From a virus, in the IMG/VR virus record IMGVR_UViG_3300036978_000071, positions 1 through 37,526 of that record: a stretch of 37,526 nt of DNA; one strand, given 5' to 3'. Below the pieces are notes generated by a model, which ran no database searches, was not told where the DNA came from, and was given only the letters and a program-made list of their open reading frames with translations. The first letter of the stretch is position 1; every line of letters starts with the position of its first letter. Shown piece by piece: positions 15,572-23,517 of this stretch. The position numbers were made by a program, and so were the translations under genes.

Positions 15572-18087
15572 CCAAACCTCGATGCTCGACTGGTGTAGTC
15601 ACCTTCTACTTCAGCACTAATGAACTTGCTGGGCAAAGCAGAATCATTGGTGATCGTAATACGAGTGCTGGTGTTGCGCCCATAGACTGGAATTCGGTAT
15701 GTTCCGCTGTTCAAATAGATTTGATTCAAAACGGAAGTGGCTAGCACTGTTCCAGAGTAGTCGTAGGTGTATGTATTTTCAGCACCTGTGACCACCTCAA
15801 GCCTGAAATAGGCTGTGTCCGCAAACAGAAGACTGATGTTCTTCAGTGTGTAGCGACCAGTCTGCAAAGCAGCCTCACCCCGGCCAGCAGGACCAAGCAA
15901 CCAGAACTCAGAGAACTGAAACTTCATCGTGTAGCGGTAGCCCACCCAAACAGGCGTAGCACTGTAGTCACCACGAACAGCCACAGTTCCAACAGCATCT
16001 GATCCTTGGTTGTAGCTCGTACCAGACACCACAGTGAGCGACAACCCGTTAGTGGTGTACACCGCTGTCTTACCTGCTACATACGAATAGGGCTTGGCAA
16101 GATTCCAAGTGGTCAACCCAGTGGTGGAGTTGTAGGTTCCCGTTGTGTAGTACACACGAGCATCTAGATTGGCGGTCCAATTTGATCCCGCCACAGTATC
16201 GGAATCATTGAGATCAACACCCAATCGAATCTTCTCTAGAACTGGGTTTGCAGAGTTGCTTCTAAGAACTAGAACATAAAGTTCCGTGTAGACGAACTCA
16301 GCCCAGATGACCTTGGCAAATCCAGAGGTCGAGTTGTCGGGGAAGTTGTACTTGAACCACGATGCCTGAAGCAAGCCTTGCTGCCCCTTCAGATACTTGT
16401 AGAGGTACAGATCACCGTTAGACACAACAGCCAGCATCTCCTCCTGAGCAGAGGCGGCAATGTGTACAGGTTTCGATGATATGTAGCTTGGAACGACATC
16501 AGTCAGCGTGTTGACATCGTAGTATCCGTCAATGTTGGCCTGTGGAACAAGCTCACGGATACCCGCAAACCCTCCTCCACGGTTGTAGGGGAAGTAGACA
16601 GACAGTCCCGATGAGGTGGGCTGGATGTCTGAGTAGTTCTCGTAGTCACCAACAGGAAGAAGAGCCACAGACTTTGCACTAAGGATTTCTCCTCCACGCA
16701 TAGCCAGCTGACTGCTGTCGGTAAACAGGATGAGTTCCGTGTTGAACACCAATCCAGAGTTGATCTTTCCAATCTTTGAATTGCTAGAAGCAATGTCAAT
16801 CGGATCTCCATCAGGAAGATCAAGCACGGTTGTGCGCCAGAAGTTAAAGAACTCCGACACTTCGCTCAGGATGATGTTCTCTTCGCTCGTTACTCCAAGC
16901 CTGTTCTTGAACAAGACAATGTTGGAGATGGTCATCCCTACAAAGGTAGGAGAAGAATTGGTGGCATCATCACCAGCCTTGCGAGTAGCCCACTGGTAGG
17001 CGCTGTAATCAGCTCCTGCTGGGATCAGTCCTCCGGGTGTAGTTCCATTTGCCATCTTGAACAGGAAGGTTCCGTCAGACTGACGAATCAGAATGTGGGG
17101 CATCGTTGCGTAGTTAAACGCATACTTAATGGCTGGAGCCACAGTCTCTCGCCAGATGCCCTTGGTGAAGCCGGTGGCATCGACAGTCTCAAACTTCACA
17201 TAGTAATCGTCGATACTTGATTCTGGAACACCAGCAACCTTGACGATGTGGCCTTGTGGAGATGCTTGTGGCAGATCTTCAAACCGTTGGACGCTGTTGC
17301 GGATCAGGTAAGCACCTTGTCCACCAAAGTCATCGTCTGCGGTAATGTTGAAGTCACTTCCTCTAGTGATCTTGATCACGCTGTCAGAAGCTACAGCCGT
17401 GTAAGCACTCGCTCCTCCCGGATTCTGCGCGTTTAGCGATGCAGCCAAAGCCGTAGCTACATGGTCGGTTCCTAAGTTGGTGGCTGCTGTGGAATGAGTG
17501 ACTGTTAGCGAGTTTGCCCCGTTGGTATCACTGACCGTGATCGATGTGTCTCTGTTGCTATTCGATTGCTTGATGTACACAAGAGCAATTCTCTTGTAGT
17601 TGATTGCCGTTGTCGTAGCTGTATCAAGAGCTGTGACTTTGGCTGTGTTGACTACAAAGGTCACATCCGCAACCGTCAGCAACTTCAAGGTGCTGCGAGT
17701 GGCATTGATCAGGTAGTCCTGAGCAGTGGCTTCGTAGTTCACTGTCTTCTTAGTCCCAGCAAGGTCATAGACCTCAATAAGACTTGTCGCTGACGAAGCC
17801 GCTGGATTGATGAAGACGAAGTACTTCTCTGTCTGATCTCTCGTAATCAGGTGCGGCTTAATTGAGGTTTCCGTTACACCGCTGTAGATGGCCGTAGAAG
17901 CCTTTCGGATCTCTGTAACCCTCTGAGTAGGGTGACGCTTGGTCAATCCCTCCACGGGGCTAGGAAGGGCATTCTCCATCACCTCACACTGAGTAGAAGA
18001 ACGAACAGGTGCGGCTTGTTGGCTCACTCCTCCATTGAGGTTTGGAATAGAGAGCGTGAGGTTGGAAGATGCCGATCTAGTAGCCAT
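15568..18087 (-). CDS. Tail tubular protein B (gp12-like)
   Basis: The 839-residue tail nozzle protein. The N-terminal signature LTLSIPNLNGGVSQQAAPVR, followed by ENALPSPVEGLTKRHPTQ, is the conserved opening of T7 gp12 proteins. The rest is beta-rich, with a conserved central block FFNFWRTTVLDLPDGDPID. In T7 six copies form the tapered tail tube below gp11 and contact the fibres. It starts within the stop codon of the gp11-like gene. Confidence 0.92.
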   Translation of the reverse strand: MATRSASSNLTLSIPNLNGGVSQQAAPVRSSTQCEVMENALPSPVEGLTKRHPTQRVTEIRKASTAIYSGVTETSIKPHLITRDQTEKYFVFINPAASSATSLIEVYDLAGTKKTVNYEATAQDYLINATRSTLKLLTVADVTFVVNTAKVTALDTATTTAINYKRIALVYIKQSNSNRDTSITVSDTNGANSLTVTHSTAATNLGTDHVATALAASLNAQNPGGASAYTAVASDSVIKITRGSDFNITADDDFGGQGAYLIRNSVQRFEDLPQASPQGHIVKVAGVPESSIDDYYVKFETVDATGFTKGIWRETVAPAIKYAFNYATMPHILIRQSDGTFLFKMANGTTPGGLIPAGADYSAYQWATRKAGDDATNSSPTFVGMTISNIVLFKNRLGVTSEENIILSEVSEFFNFWRTTVLDLPDGDPIDIASSNSKIGKINSGLVFNTELILFTDSSQLAMRGGEILSAKSVALLPVGDYENYSDIQPTSSGLSVYFPYNRGGGFAGIRELVPQANIDGYYDVNTLTDVVPSYISSKPVHIAASAQEEMLAVVSNGDLYLYKYLKGQQGLLQASWFKYNFPDNSTSGFAKVIWAEFVYTELYVLVLRSNSANPVLEKIRLGVDLNDSDTVAGSNWTANLDARVYYTTGTYNSTTGLTTWNLAKPYSYVAGKTAVYTTNGLSLTVVSGTSYNQGSDAVGTVAVRGDYSATPVWVGYRYTMKFQFSEFWLLGPAGRGEAALQTGRYTLKNISLLFADTAYFRLEVVTGAENTYTYDYSGTVLATSVLNQIYLNSGTYRIPVYGRNTSTRITITNDSALPSKFISAEVEGDYTSRASRFG

Positions 18088-18680
18088 CAGTAAGTCCTGT
18101 AGGAAGAGTTACGGTTGATGACGCTTGCTGGGCCGTAGCTGTCAAAGATCGAGTAGTCACCAGTCTCTGTCTCGTACTCGCTCATCTTTGCCATGGCAAC
18201 AATCTCGTCCTGACCAGTAAACATATGGTGCTTCTCTGAGCCGATCATTCGATCACCGAAGATACGGGCTGCACGGATCATGATGTAACGACGCGCTGGC
18301 TCAGGAAGCTCTTCAAAGTCCAGCATGACAATGCGAGTAATCATGATCTCTGTGGTGAACACATACGAATTGGACACCTTCTCGTACAGGCGGTTGCCTC
18401 GAAGAACAATGTCCAGTTCTGTGTATTGATTTGGATCAAGATCTACACGAGCAACATTATCGGCGATGTAAATGTTTCCTGCTGAGTCAGGAGTAAGAAT
18501 TACACCGTCTTCGATGTTGAAGTGCCATCCGTATGACTGAATCTCACGGGAGATCTCATCAAGGATCTGCACAGAGAGGACGCTGTCTGCTCTCTGTGAA
18601 CTCAAGGTGTTGATCGGCGGTTCACCAATGACCGACAGCATGGTGTTGACTGCCTGAAGCTTTGTTGTTTTGTTAAGCAT
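18087..18680 (-). CDS. Tail tubular protein A (gp11-like)
   Basis: A 197-residue adaptor joining portal to tail nozzle. It starts MLNKTTKLQAVNTMLSVIGE, continues with INTLSSQRADSVLS and includes LPEPARRYIMIRAAR, all typical of the T7 gp11 family. I chose the ATG at 18680 because GAGG lies six bases upstream; an upstream TTG at 18692 would swallow that Shine-Dalgarno. It is the first gene after the capsid terminator, so it is expressed by readthrough, as in T7. Confidence 0.92.
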   Translation of the reverse strand: MLNKTTKLQAVNTMLSVIGEPPINTLSSQRADSVLSVQILDEISREIQSYGWHFNIEDGVILTPDSAGNIYIADNVARVDLDPNQYTELDIVLRGNRLYEKVSNSYVFTTEIMITRIVMLDFEELPEPARRYIMIRAARIFGDRMIGSEKHHMFTGQDEIVAMAKMSEYETETGDYSIFDSYGPASVINRNSSYRTY

Positions 18681-18690
18681 GGTGAACCTC

Positions 18691-18728
18691 AATAAATAGG
18701 TGGTGGACTCCTTTCGGAGCCCACCACC
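18691..18728 (-). terminator. Post-capsid hairpin terminator
   Basis: On the minus strand a 13-bp stem (one G-U pair) spans 18728-18699, closed by a GAAA tetraloop, and is followed by TATTTATT. It sits 38 nt after the major capsid stop and before tail tube A. T7 has its main late terminator at the same place, after gene 10. The U-tract is imperfect, so readthrough into tail genes is expected. Confidence 0.82.
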
Positions 18729-18765
18729 CTTAGGTTGTAGTAAAGATGAATGCCAAGTGGATTAC

Positions 18766-19869
18766 TTAGGTGGACAGGAATTCGAAGCAGCACTCGTTGC
18801 GGAGAACTCCGTGACCCATTGCGTACTTAGCCAGCATGAGCGTACCGAGACGCTCCGTGATGTAATCGGTCATCACAGAGATGTCCTGAAGCTTGACCGT
18901 ACCAATGCCTTCGGTCTGGAAAGCAAGGCCCTGAGTCAGCAAGAAGCTAGGACCACCGTAGCCAACGCCGTTGGCTCCGAAGATGTCGTTCTTAATACCT
19001 GCATCTTGGAACGGAAGAACAGGAGTGGCTTCGTTGGTAGTTGGAATGTGATTCGACTTCAGAATCTTGATTCCAGCAACCTCAATGATGGTTCCCTTGC
19101 CGTAGTTACCGTTGCCTCCCCAGTCCTTGTTGATGGCCATCTTTGCGCCATCACCTTGAACAAGCTTGTAGTAGTTGGCGGGAGGAAGAATACAGACTCG
19201 TCCCTCAATTGGGACATTCTTCTCGTCCATCTTCTGAGCAGTACTGAAGATACCAGCCAGAAGCTCGTCATACGAAACGCTGGCATCAGCGGAAATGGTG
19301 ATCTGCGAACCAAGGTAATTAGCCGAAGTTCCACCAAAGCGATCCGTAGCGGCTCGTGCGCCCGAGATAACGGTACGGATCAAGTTCTTGTCAGCCGTGT
19401 ACGCAAGAGCACGACCCATTTCGGTCGAGTAGATCGAGCGAACATCGTAGTGATTCATCATCTGATCGATGTCAGGAACGAAGGTAGACGCAACAAGGAA
19501 GTCATCGATGGCGATGGTCTTCTCGCTGTGTGCAAACTTGGTTCCGTACTTAGGCGCGCCGCCGTCGTAAGTAACCGTCATGTTTCCTGCGGTTGAGTTG
19601 CCAGAAGTAGTGCTTCCGAAACCGGGAGTGCCACCAGTAGCAAGCAGCGACTCGCCAGCAACATGGTACTTAGCAGAAGCCACACCAGTAACAGGGAACT
19701 GAGCACTCTTGCCACTGCCAATCGTGCGAACACGGTGGAGAGGCATCATGAGATTGGTTTCCTCAAAGGTGGTGACGATTTCGCCACTGAATACCTTCAG
19801 GAAGAGTTCAGTCGTTTCTCCAGCAAGCTGATTTTGTCCCGCACGCGACGGAGTAGGTTGAATAGCCAT
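18766..19869 (-). CDS. Major capsid protein (gp10-like)
   Basis: A 367-residue HK97-fold capsid protein. It contains the T7-like features SGEIVTTFEETNLMMPLHRV and SGKSAQFPV near residues 28-60, AIDDFLVASTFVPDIDQMM at about 122-140 and the C-terminal DISVMTDYITERLGTLMLAK. Length is close to T7 gp10A (345). No frameshifted longer form is evident. A 107-nt gap separates it from the lysis-like genes upstream, and a strong hairpin terminator follows. The Shine-Dalgarno (TAGGTAG, about ten bases from ATG) is modest for such an abundant protein. Confidence 0.94.
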   Translation of the reverse strand: MAIQPTPSRAGQNQLAGETTELFLKVFSGEIVTTFEETNLMMPLHRVRTIGSGKSAQFPVTGVASAKYHVAGESLLATGGTPGFGSTTSGNSTAGNMTVTYDGGAPKYGTKFAHSEKTIAIDDFLVASTFVPDIDQMMNHYDVRSIYSTEMGRALAYTADKNLIRTVISGARAATDRFGGTSANYLGSQITISADASVSYDELLAGIFSTAQKMDEKNVPIEGRVCILPPANYYKLVQGDGAKMAINKDWGGNGNYGKGTIIEVAGIKILKSNHIPTTNEATPVLPFQDAGIKNDIFGANGVGYGGPSFLLTQGLAFQTEGIGTVKLQDISVMTDYITERLGTLMLAKYAMGHGVLRNECCFEFLST

Positions 19870-19976
19870 GAAAATTACTACCTATGCAAAGTTTTAAAAA
19901 GAGAACTTGATCCGTATGGACACAACATCGAGGTTGTCCCACGCATGGGGCCACAATTCGCTTCCCGTTCCTTTGA
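19870..19976 (-). other. Capsid leader with bulged hairpin
   Basis: The only sizeable gap in the head module. On the minus strand a bulged stem-loop lies at 19939-19918 (GGAC-AAC / GTT-GT-GTCC), followed about 12 nt later by CTCTTTTTAAAAC. It may be an mRNA processing or stabilising element before the capsid gene. No copy of the phage palindrome and no good sigma70 promoter are visible. Evidence is weak. Confidence 0.3.
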
Positions 19977-20225
19977 TCAAGAAGAAGGAACTTCCTTAGA
20001 TTCAGGTGTATCAACAAAGCCGGGGGGAATGCAGTACCAGCCCTCTGGAATGGTCGCCTTGTTCTTAGACAAGACCCACTCACCCTCCACCAGAAGGTAG
20101 ATCCTTGTCTGGCAATCGGGGCCGATTCGGATCGGGCTTGACTCCGGAATTAGCACGGCTCTGCTGCACCCAAGTACGCACCCGAGAACCGACAGCGCGC
20201 ATACGAGCAGGATACGAGGTGGCAT
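19977..20225 (-). CDS. Small lipoprotein, candidate outer spanin
   Basis: An 82-residue protein beginning MPPRILLVCALSVLGCVLGC, a short signal peptide with two possible lipobox cysteines (VLGC twice, C17 and C20). After the anchor come RIGPDCQTRIYLLVEGEWV and IPEGWYCIPPG, a pattern seen in small lysis-cluster lipoproteins. It starts inside the neighbouring small gene (20080-20307) in another frame and extends past it, the nested arrangement of Rz/Rz1-type spanins. The Shine-Dalgarno is weak, as expected for a coupled nested gene. Function is inferred from anchor, nesting and the adjacent holin-like gene. Confidence 0.62.
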   Translation of the reverse strand: MPPRILLVCALSVLGCVLGCSRAVLIPESSPIRIGPDCQTRIYLLVEGEWVLSKNKATIPEGWYCIPPGFVDTPESKEVPSS

Positions 20226-20307
20226 CCACTGCTGACCGTGAGAACTGATACATCCGAACAAGGGTTTCAAGAATAGCAGTGAGAAGTGCCGTGATGACTG
20301 CATTCAT
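20080..20307 (-). CDS. Small membrane-anchored protein, candidate inner spanin partner
   Basis: A 75-residue protein. Residues 1-20 (MNAVITALLTAILETLVRMY) form a short hydrophobic or amphipathic helix, then a basic region, then a Pro/Asp-rich tail (PDPNRPRLPDKDLPSGGG). ATG overlaps the holin-like stop (ATGA). The lipoprotein gene begins within it. Gene order fits a spanin pair, but the predicted periplasmic part is too short and lacks a coiled coil, so the inner-spanin label is tentative. Confidence 0.5.
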   Translation of the reverse strand: MNAVITALLTAILETLVRMYQFSRSAVDATSYPARMRAVGSRVRTWVQQSRANSGVKPDPNRPRLPDKDLPSGGG

Positions 20308-20501
20308 TTTGCTCCAGCTGCTTCGCTGCTGACATTGTTGTCACGGGCAAAGATCAGACCTACGCCAGCCATGATTGCGGCTGCGGTTGCAGCGACATCA
20401 ATAACAGTTGCTGGATCGTTGTCCATGAGCGCCATGATTGCAGCGCCAACAGCGGTAAGAATTGCAGCAATACCAGTGAGAGAGGTTTTCCAAGATTTCA
20501 T
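20304..20501 (-). CDS. Holin-like membrane protein
   Basis: A 65-residue protein with two hydrophobic segments, about 8-26 (LTGIAAILTAVGAAIMALM) and 33-53 (VIDVAATAAAIMAGVGLIFA), joined by a short acidic turn (DNDPAT), with a basic N-terminus. This is a class II holin layout. It is followed by the two overlapping small genes of a lysis-like cluster. Unusually, the cluster lies between scaffold and capsid genes. AAGGAAC six to seven bases upstream supports the ATG. Confidence 0.68.
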   Translation of the reverse strand: MKSWKTSLTGIAAILTAVGAAIMALMDNDPATVIDVAATAAAIMAGVGLIFARDNNVSSEAAGAK

Positions 20502-20510
20502 GTTTGTTCC

Positions 20511-21251
20511 TTAGCGGTTGTTGATACCCATGACGCTGCTGCCACGAAGACGGCTTTCCACTTCAGCCCGATATGCAGAGTCCTTTGCGTAGCGCGGATC
20601 ACGCATGGCTGCGGTCACCTCTGCAATGCTTCGATACGACCCTGATGAGTTACCAGTGACATCACCCTGAATCAAACGAGAAGAAGGGGGACCAGACTGC
20701 ACAAAGCGGGCTTGAAGCCCCTTAACAGCCATTTTCATAGAGCTTGTGTTTCCCGAATCCATGATCGTGTTGAACTCCGCAATCTCCGTGTCCTCAAGAT
20801 TATCCGTTGCCCACCCAAGCATTGAGTTGTACTGAGTCTCGCCACCGACAATCCCATGAATCTGGGCGGTCTGTGCATCACTGAGAGCGGTGATTCCCTC
20901 TAGGTAATTGCGGATGATGGGTTCGGGGATGCCTGACTTGACCAGATTGGCAATGCTCTCTGGGCTGAGTTCTCCGTTGTTGGAGTACTCCTGTGCATAA
21001 GCATCAAGATTGAGGGCTGAAGGAGGCTCGATCTTTCCGGCTCCCTTAGCCTTCGGATCAGAGAAGCGCTTCTCCAATTCAGAGTAGGCCTTAGAGAGGT
21101 CTTCTGGAGACGAGAACTTCTCTGGGAGCCACTGGGGACGCGCTGCGGGTGCTGGCGCATCAGAAGTAGCAGGAGCGTTCTGAGCCTTGATTGCGGCTTC
21201 CATTGCGTGATCTACTGGCTGGTCTGGGATGATTGTTGTTTCGGTGTTCAT
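20511..21251 (-). CDS. Capsid scaffolding protein (gp9-like)
   Basis: A 246-residue, acidic, helical protein between portal and capsid. The N-terminal region has the conserved RPQWLPEKFSSPEDLSKAYS opening then ELEKRF, typical of podophage scaffolds; the C-terminus is basic (YRAEVESRLRGS) as expected for the capsid-binding end. It guides prohead assembly and is then released. Its ATG overlaps the portal stop (ATGA). Confidence 0.9.
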   Translation of the reverse strand: MNTETTIIPDQPVDHAMEAAIKAQNAPATSDAPAPAARPQWLPEKFSSPEDLSKAYSELEKRFSDPKAKGAGKIEPPSALNLDAYAQEYSNNGELSPESIANLVKSGIPEPIIRNYLEGITALSDAQTAQIHGIVGGETQYNSMLGWATDNLEDTEIAEFNTIMDSGNTSSMKMAVKGLQARFVQSGPPSSRLIQGDVTGNSSGSYRSIAEVTAAMRDPRYAKDSAYRAEVESRLRGSSVMGINNR

Positions 21252-22783
21252 TGTGGCTGACTCTTCATGTTCGCTTCCATGAGCTGGCTTCCACTAGCAA
21301 TCGCTTGATTGCCATGTTGAGCAAGCATCTGGGCTTGGGCTGCTTGTTGCTGTTCAGCAGAGATCTGCTCTTCGGACTTCACAAGTCCCGCTGTTTCAAT
21401 TCCGAGCGAGGCTGCACGGCGATTGAGATACTCGCGTACATCAATATACTGCTGAATCATCTGAGGACCAAGGATTTGACCGATTCCCTGTAGGTATACA
21501 TCAAGACGATTCAAATCGTTTCCACGACCAAGAGCATCGATTCCAGTGACGATGGTAGGAGTCACGAAATCCTTAGGCAGCTTCGGCATCTTCTTCGCCT
21601 TGGTCAAGCGGTCGATGATACGGGCAACAAGAGGAAGCTGAAACTCTTGGGAAAGAATGGAGTAGATGCCTCCAAGTTGTCGCTCAATGCTTTGAGTAAC
21701 CAGACGGACTTCTTCCGCTGTTACTCGCTCTGCGTTGCGGATCGTTGCTTCCGTAAGCAAGAACGCATAGCTGAGGCGCTCGTTGATCATTCCCATGGTC
21801 TGAAGCGCGACTTGTAGATCACCTCCCTTATTGGCTTGAAGAACGGTCACATCTGCCGCATTACCTTCGCGAATAGCCCCGTTGGGTGCTTGTGCAAGAG
21901 TCTTCGCCCGAGTCGTTCCAGTTGGATTGACAAGGAAGAGAAGCTTGGTGCAAGCCGCTGCTGCCTCCACAATGCTCTTTGACAGGCTTTCCAGAGAGAT
22001 CAGATCTCCAAGGTACTGTTCGACATAAGACCGACCATAGTCTTCTCCGTCCACGCGATTCATACGGAGAGCTAGGAAGGGCGATTGTTCTGCCGAATAC
22101 AGGCCGTAAGAGTCTGGGATGATCTCGCCAGCTACCTCTTGGTACACCTCTATTTTTCCACCTTCAATTTGGTGGCAGCAGGTGTAGATGTCTACATCAC
22201 CTGAATGTCCTTCCATAGTGGCTCGTACAAAGGGCTGAATTTCATCAGGGAGAACAGATGGATCCACGCTCTCCTTGATGATGATCATCTTTGCATGACC
22301 CATGGGATCCCGCTTGACCACAAATCGATCAAGCTTAAGCACACGCATTGGGCCGTTGTCTGGGAAGTAGATGACTACCGAACCACAAACAATCAGTTGC
22401 TTAAGAGCCTCAAACAAGGCACTACGGATGCCCAGTCCCTCAATTTCCTTCTGGATCCGCCGCTCCATCTCCGAAAGACTTGTCTCTACTTCCCCCTTGG
22501 CATTCGGCGAAAGCGCCTGAAGCTTGTTCTGTGCCTTGGAATCAAGGACGAATCGGAAGAAAGGTGCGTTGGGGGGAAGTAGCGACAGCAGGAGAGCGGA
22601 TGCGAGGTTGTTAACGCCACGCGCACCCACGGATTGATATGGAGTAGGGAGCCTCTGTGCAGAGTTGTCCCCAGCATCCGTCATCAAGTGAGGAAGAGTA
22701 AGACGAGCACAGTCACGAGCGCGTAACAGATATGAATCACGCTCTGACTCAAGCTTCATGTACCTTGACTTTGCAGTGATCAT
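21248..22783 (-). CDS. Portal protein (gp8-like head-tail connector)
   Basis: A 511-residue portal. The start MITAKSRYMKLESERDSYLL leads into GARGVNNLASALLLSLLPPN, PFFRF and later SLSKSIVEAAAACTKL and RVTAEEVR, all hallmarks of the T7 gp8 family. It forms the dodecameric ring for packaging and ejection. I chose ATG 22783, with GGGAG eight bases upstream; the ATG at 22801 would overlap the upstream gene. The Gln/Ala-rich C-terminus is common in this family. Confidence 0.94.
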   Translation of the reverse strand: MITAKSRYMKLESERDSYLLRARDCARLTLPHLMTDAGDNSAQRLPTPYQSVGARGVNNLASALLLSLLPPNAPFFRFVLDSKAQNKLQALSPNAKGEVETSLSEMERRIQKEIEGLGIRSALFEALKQLIVCGSVVIYFPDNGPMRVLKLDRFVVKRDPMGHAKMIIIKESVDPSVLPDEIQPFVRATMEGHSGDVDIYTCCHQIEGGKIEVYQEVAGEIIPDSYGLYSAEQSPFLALRMNRVDGEDYGRSYVEQYLGDLISLESLSKSIVEAAAACTKLLFLVNPTGTTRAKTLAQAPNGAIREGNAADVTVLQANKGGDLQVALQTMGMINERLSYAFLLTEATIRNAERVTAEEVRLVTQSIERQLGGIYSILSQEFQLPLVARIIDRLTKAKKMPKLPKDFVTPTIVTGIDALGRGNDLNRLDVYLQGIGQILGPQMIQQYIDVREYLNRRAASLGIETAGLVKSEEQISAEQQQAAQAQMLAQHGNQAIASGSQLMEANMKSQPQ

Positions 22784-22784
22784 T

Positions 22785-22985
22785 TTATGCTCCCGGAACA
22801 TTGACTGAAGTCTGAGGAATGGTCAAAGACCGCTTACCCTTCTTCTGGTAGTTGGTCATTGAACTTCCACCAGCGGGAGCAGGAGTGCTCTGCAACATCG
22901 AAGGAGCAATTGAGATCTGCGGAGCGGGAGGAAGCATCACCTGTGGCTGCTGGGGAGCGGTGTAGTTTTTACCACCTAAGCACAT
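22785..22985 (-). CDS. Proline-rich small virion-type protein
   Basis: A 66-residue protein opening MCLGGKNYTAPQQPQ, Pro/Gln/Ser-rich, with a conserved-looking C-terminus GKRSLTIPQTSVNVPG. Small proteins of this form (MCxGG...RSLxI) precede the portal in many podophages and have been treated as tail-assembly or virion proteins, comparable in position to T7 gp7.3. Function here is inference. It starts within the previous stop (TAATG). Confidence 0.6.
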   Translation of the reverse strand: MCLGGKNYTAPQQPQVMLPPAPQISIAPSMLQSTPAPAGGSSMTNYQKKGKRSLTIPQTSVNVPGA

Positions 22986-23173
22986 TAAGACACCTCATTC
23001 TGTTCGTTAAAGATTTGGCGTAGCATTCGGACAAGGGACCGCCGCCCTGCGTAGTGGAAGATTTCACGATCAGACTGCTGTAGATCAGGACACATCTCTG
23101 GAATTACCCGCTCAAGATGCGTCAAAAGATCTATGTCAATATGTGGAAATTCTTGGTCCTTAAATCCATCCAT
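22985..23173 (-). CDS. Small conserved phage protein
   Basis: A 62-residue protein: QEFPHIDIDLLTHLERVIPE then DREIFHYAGRRSLVRMLRQIFNEQ. The pattern F.HID.DL..HLE followed by DREI....G.RS.VR.L...FNEQ is familiar from small genes just before the portal in marine and freshwater podophages. No function is known to me. It starts within the previous stop (TAATG) and is coupled to the next gene in the same way. Confidence 0.62.
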   Translation of the reverse strand: MDGFKDQEFPHIDIDLLTHLERVIPEMCPDLQQSDREIFHYAGRRSLVRMLRQIFNEQNEVS

Positions 23174-23517
23174 TAAAGGAGTACCTCAGATTCCTTGCGG
23201 TCCTTGTGCATGGCGTAGAAGATCACTGAGTAGTTGATCAAATCAAGCACCGTATCGAGAACCTTCTCATCGGCTACTTCAAACTTCAGGCTTGAATCAG
23301 CAAGGGTGTGCAGACGAGAGATCTTGTCGCTCATGCGAACAAGGATTCCAGTTTCTGCCTTACAGAGATTCAACTCCTCACACTTCTGAAAGTTCATAAA
23401 GGCGTTGTTTGTGTCCTGCCCACCGCTGTAGTCGTGGTTCTTTCGGCGGCTAAGGTTACGGGCTTCTTCGCAGAGTTGACCGTGGATTTCCATCAGTTGT
23501 TCGCGGGTGGTTGCCAT
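23173..23517 (-). CDS. DUF1599-like (nucleotide-modification-associated) protein
   Basis: A 114-residue, all-helical protein. The pattern KNHDYSGGQDTNNAFMNFQK, then GILVRMSDKISRLHTLAD, then VLDTVLDLINYSVI matches DUF1599-type proteins, which are related to MazG-like NTP pyrophosphohydrolases and are often found in phages. A role in nucleotide pool control or base modification is possible, but catalytic residues cannot be assigned. It overlaps the 3' end of the exonuclease gene by 25 nt. Confidence 0.72.
   Translation of the reverse strand: MATTREQLMEIHGQLCEEARNLSRRKNHDYSGGQDTNNAFMNFQKCEELNLCKAETGILVRMSDKISRLHTLADSSLKFEVADEKVLDTVLDLINYSVIFYAMHKDRKESEVLL

Noticed and set aside
18700-19596. 298-codon open frame on the plus strand opposite the capsid gene
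   Set aside because: It is the antisense shadow of a strongly supported capsid gene, has no Shine-Dalgarno or domain, and every other gene is on the minus strand.
19808-20083. 91-codon minus-strand frame running into the capsid gene
   Set aside because: Overlaps two better-supported genes, has no Shine-Dalgarno and a random-looking composition.
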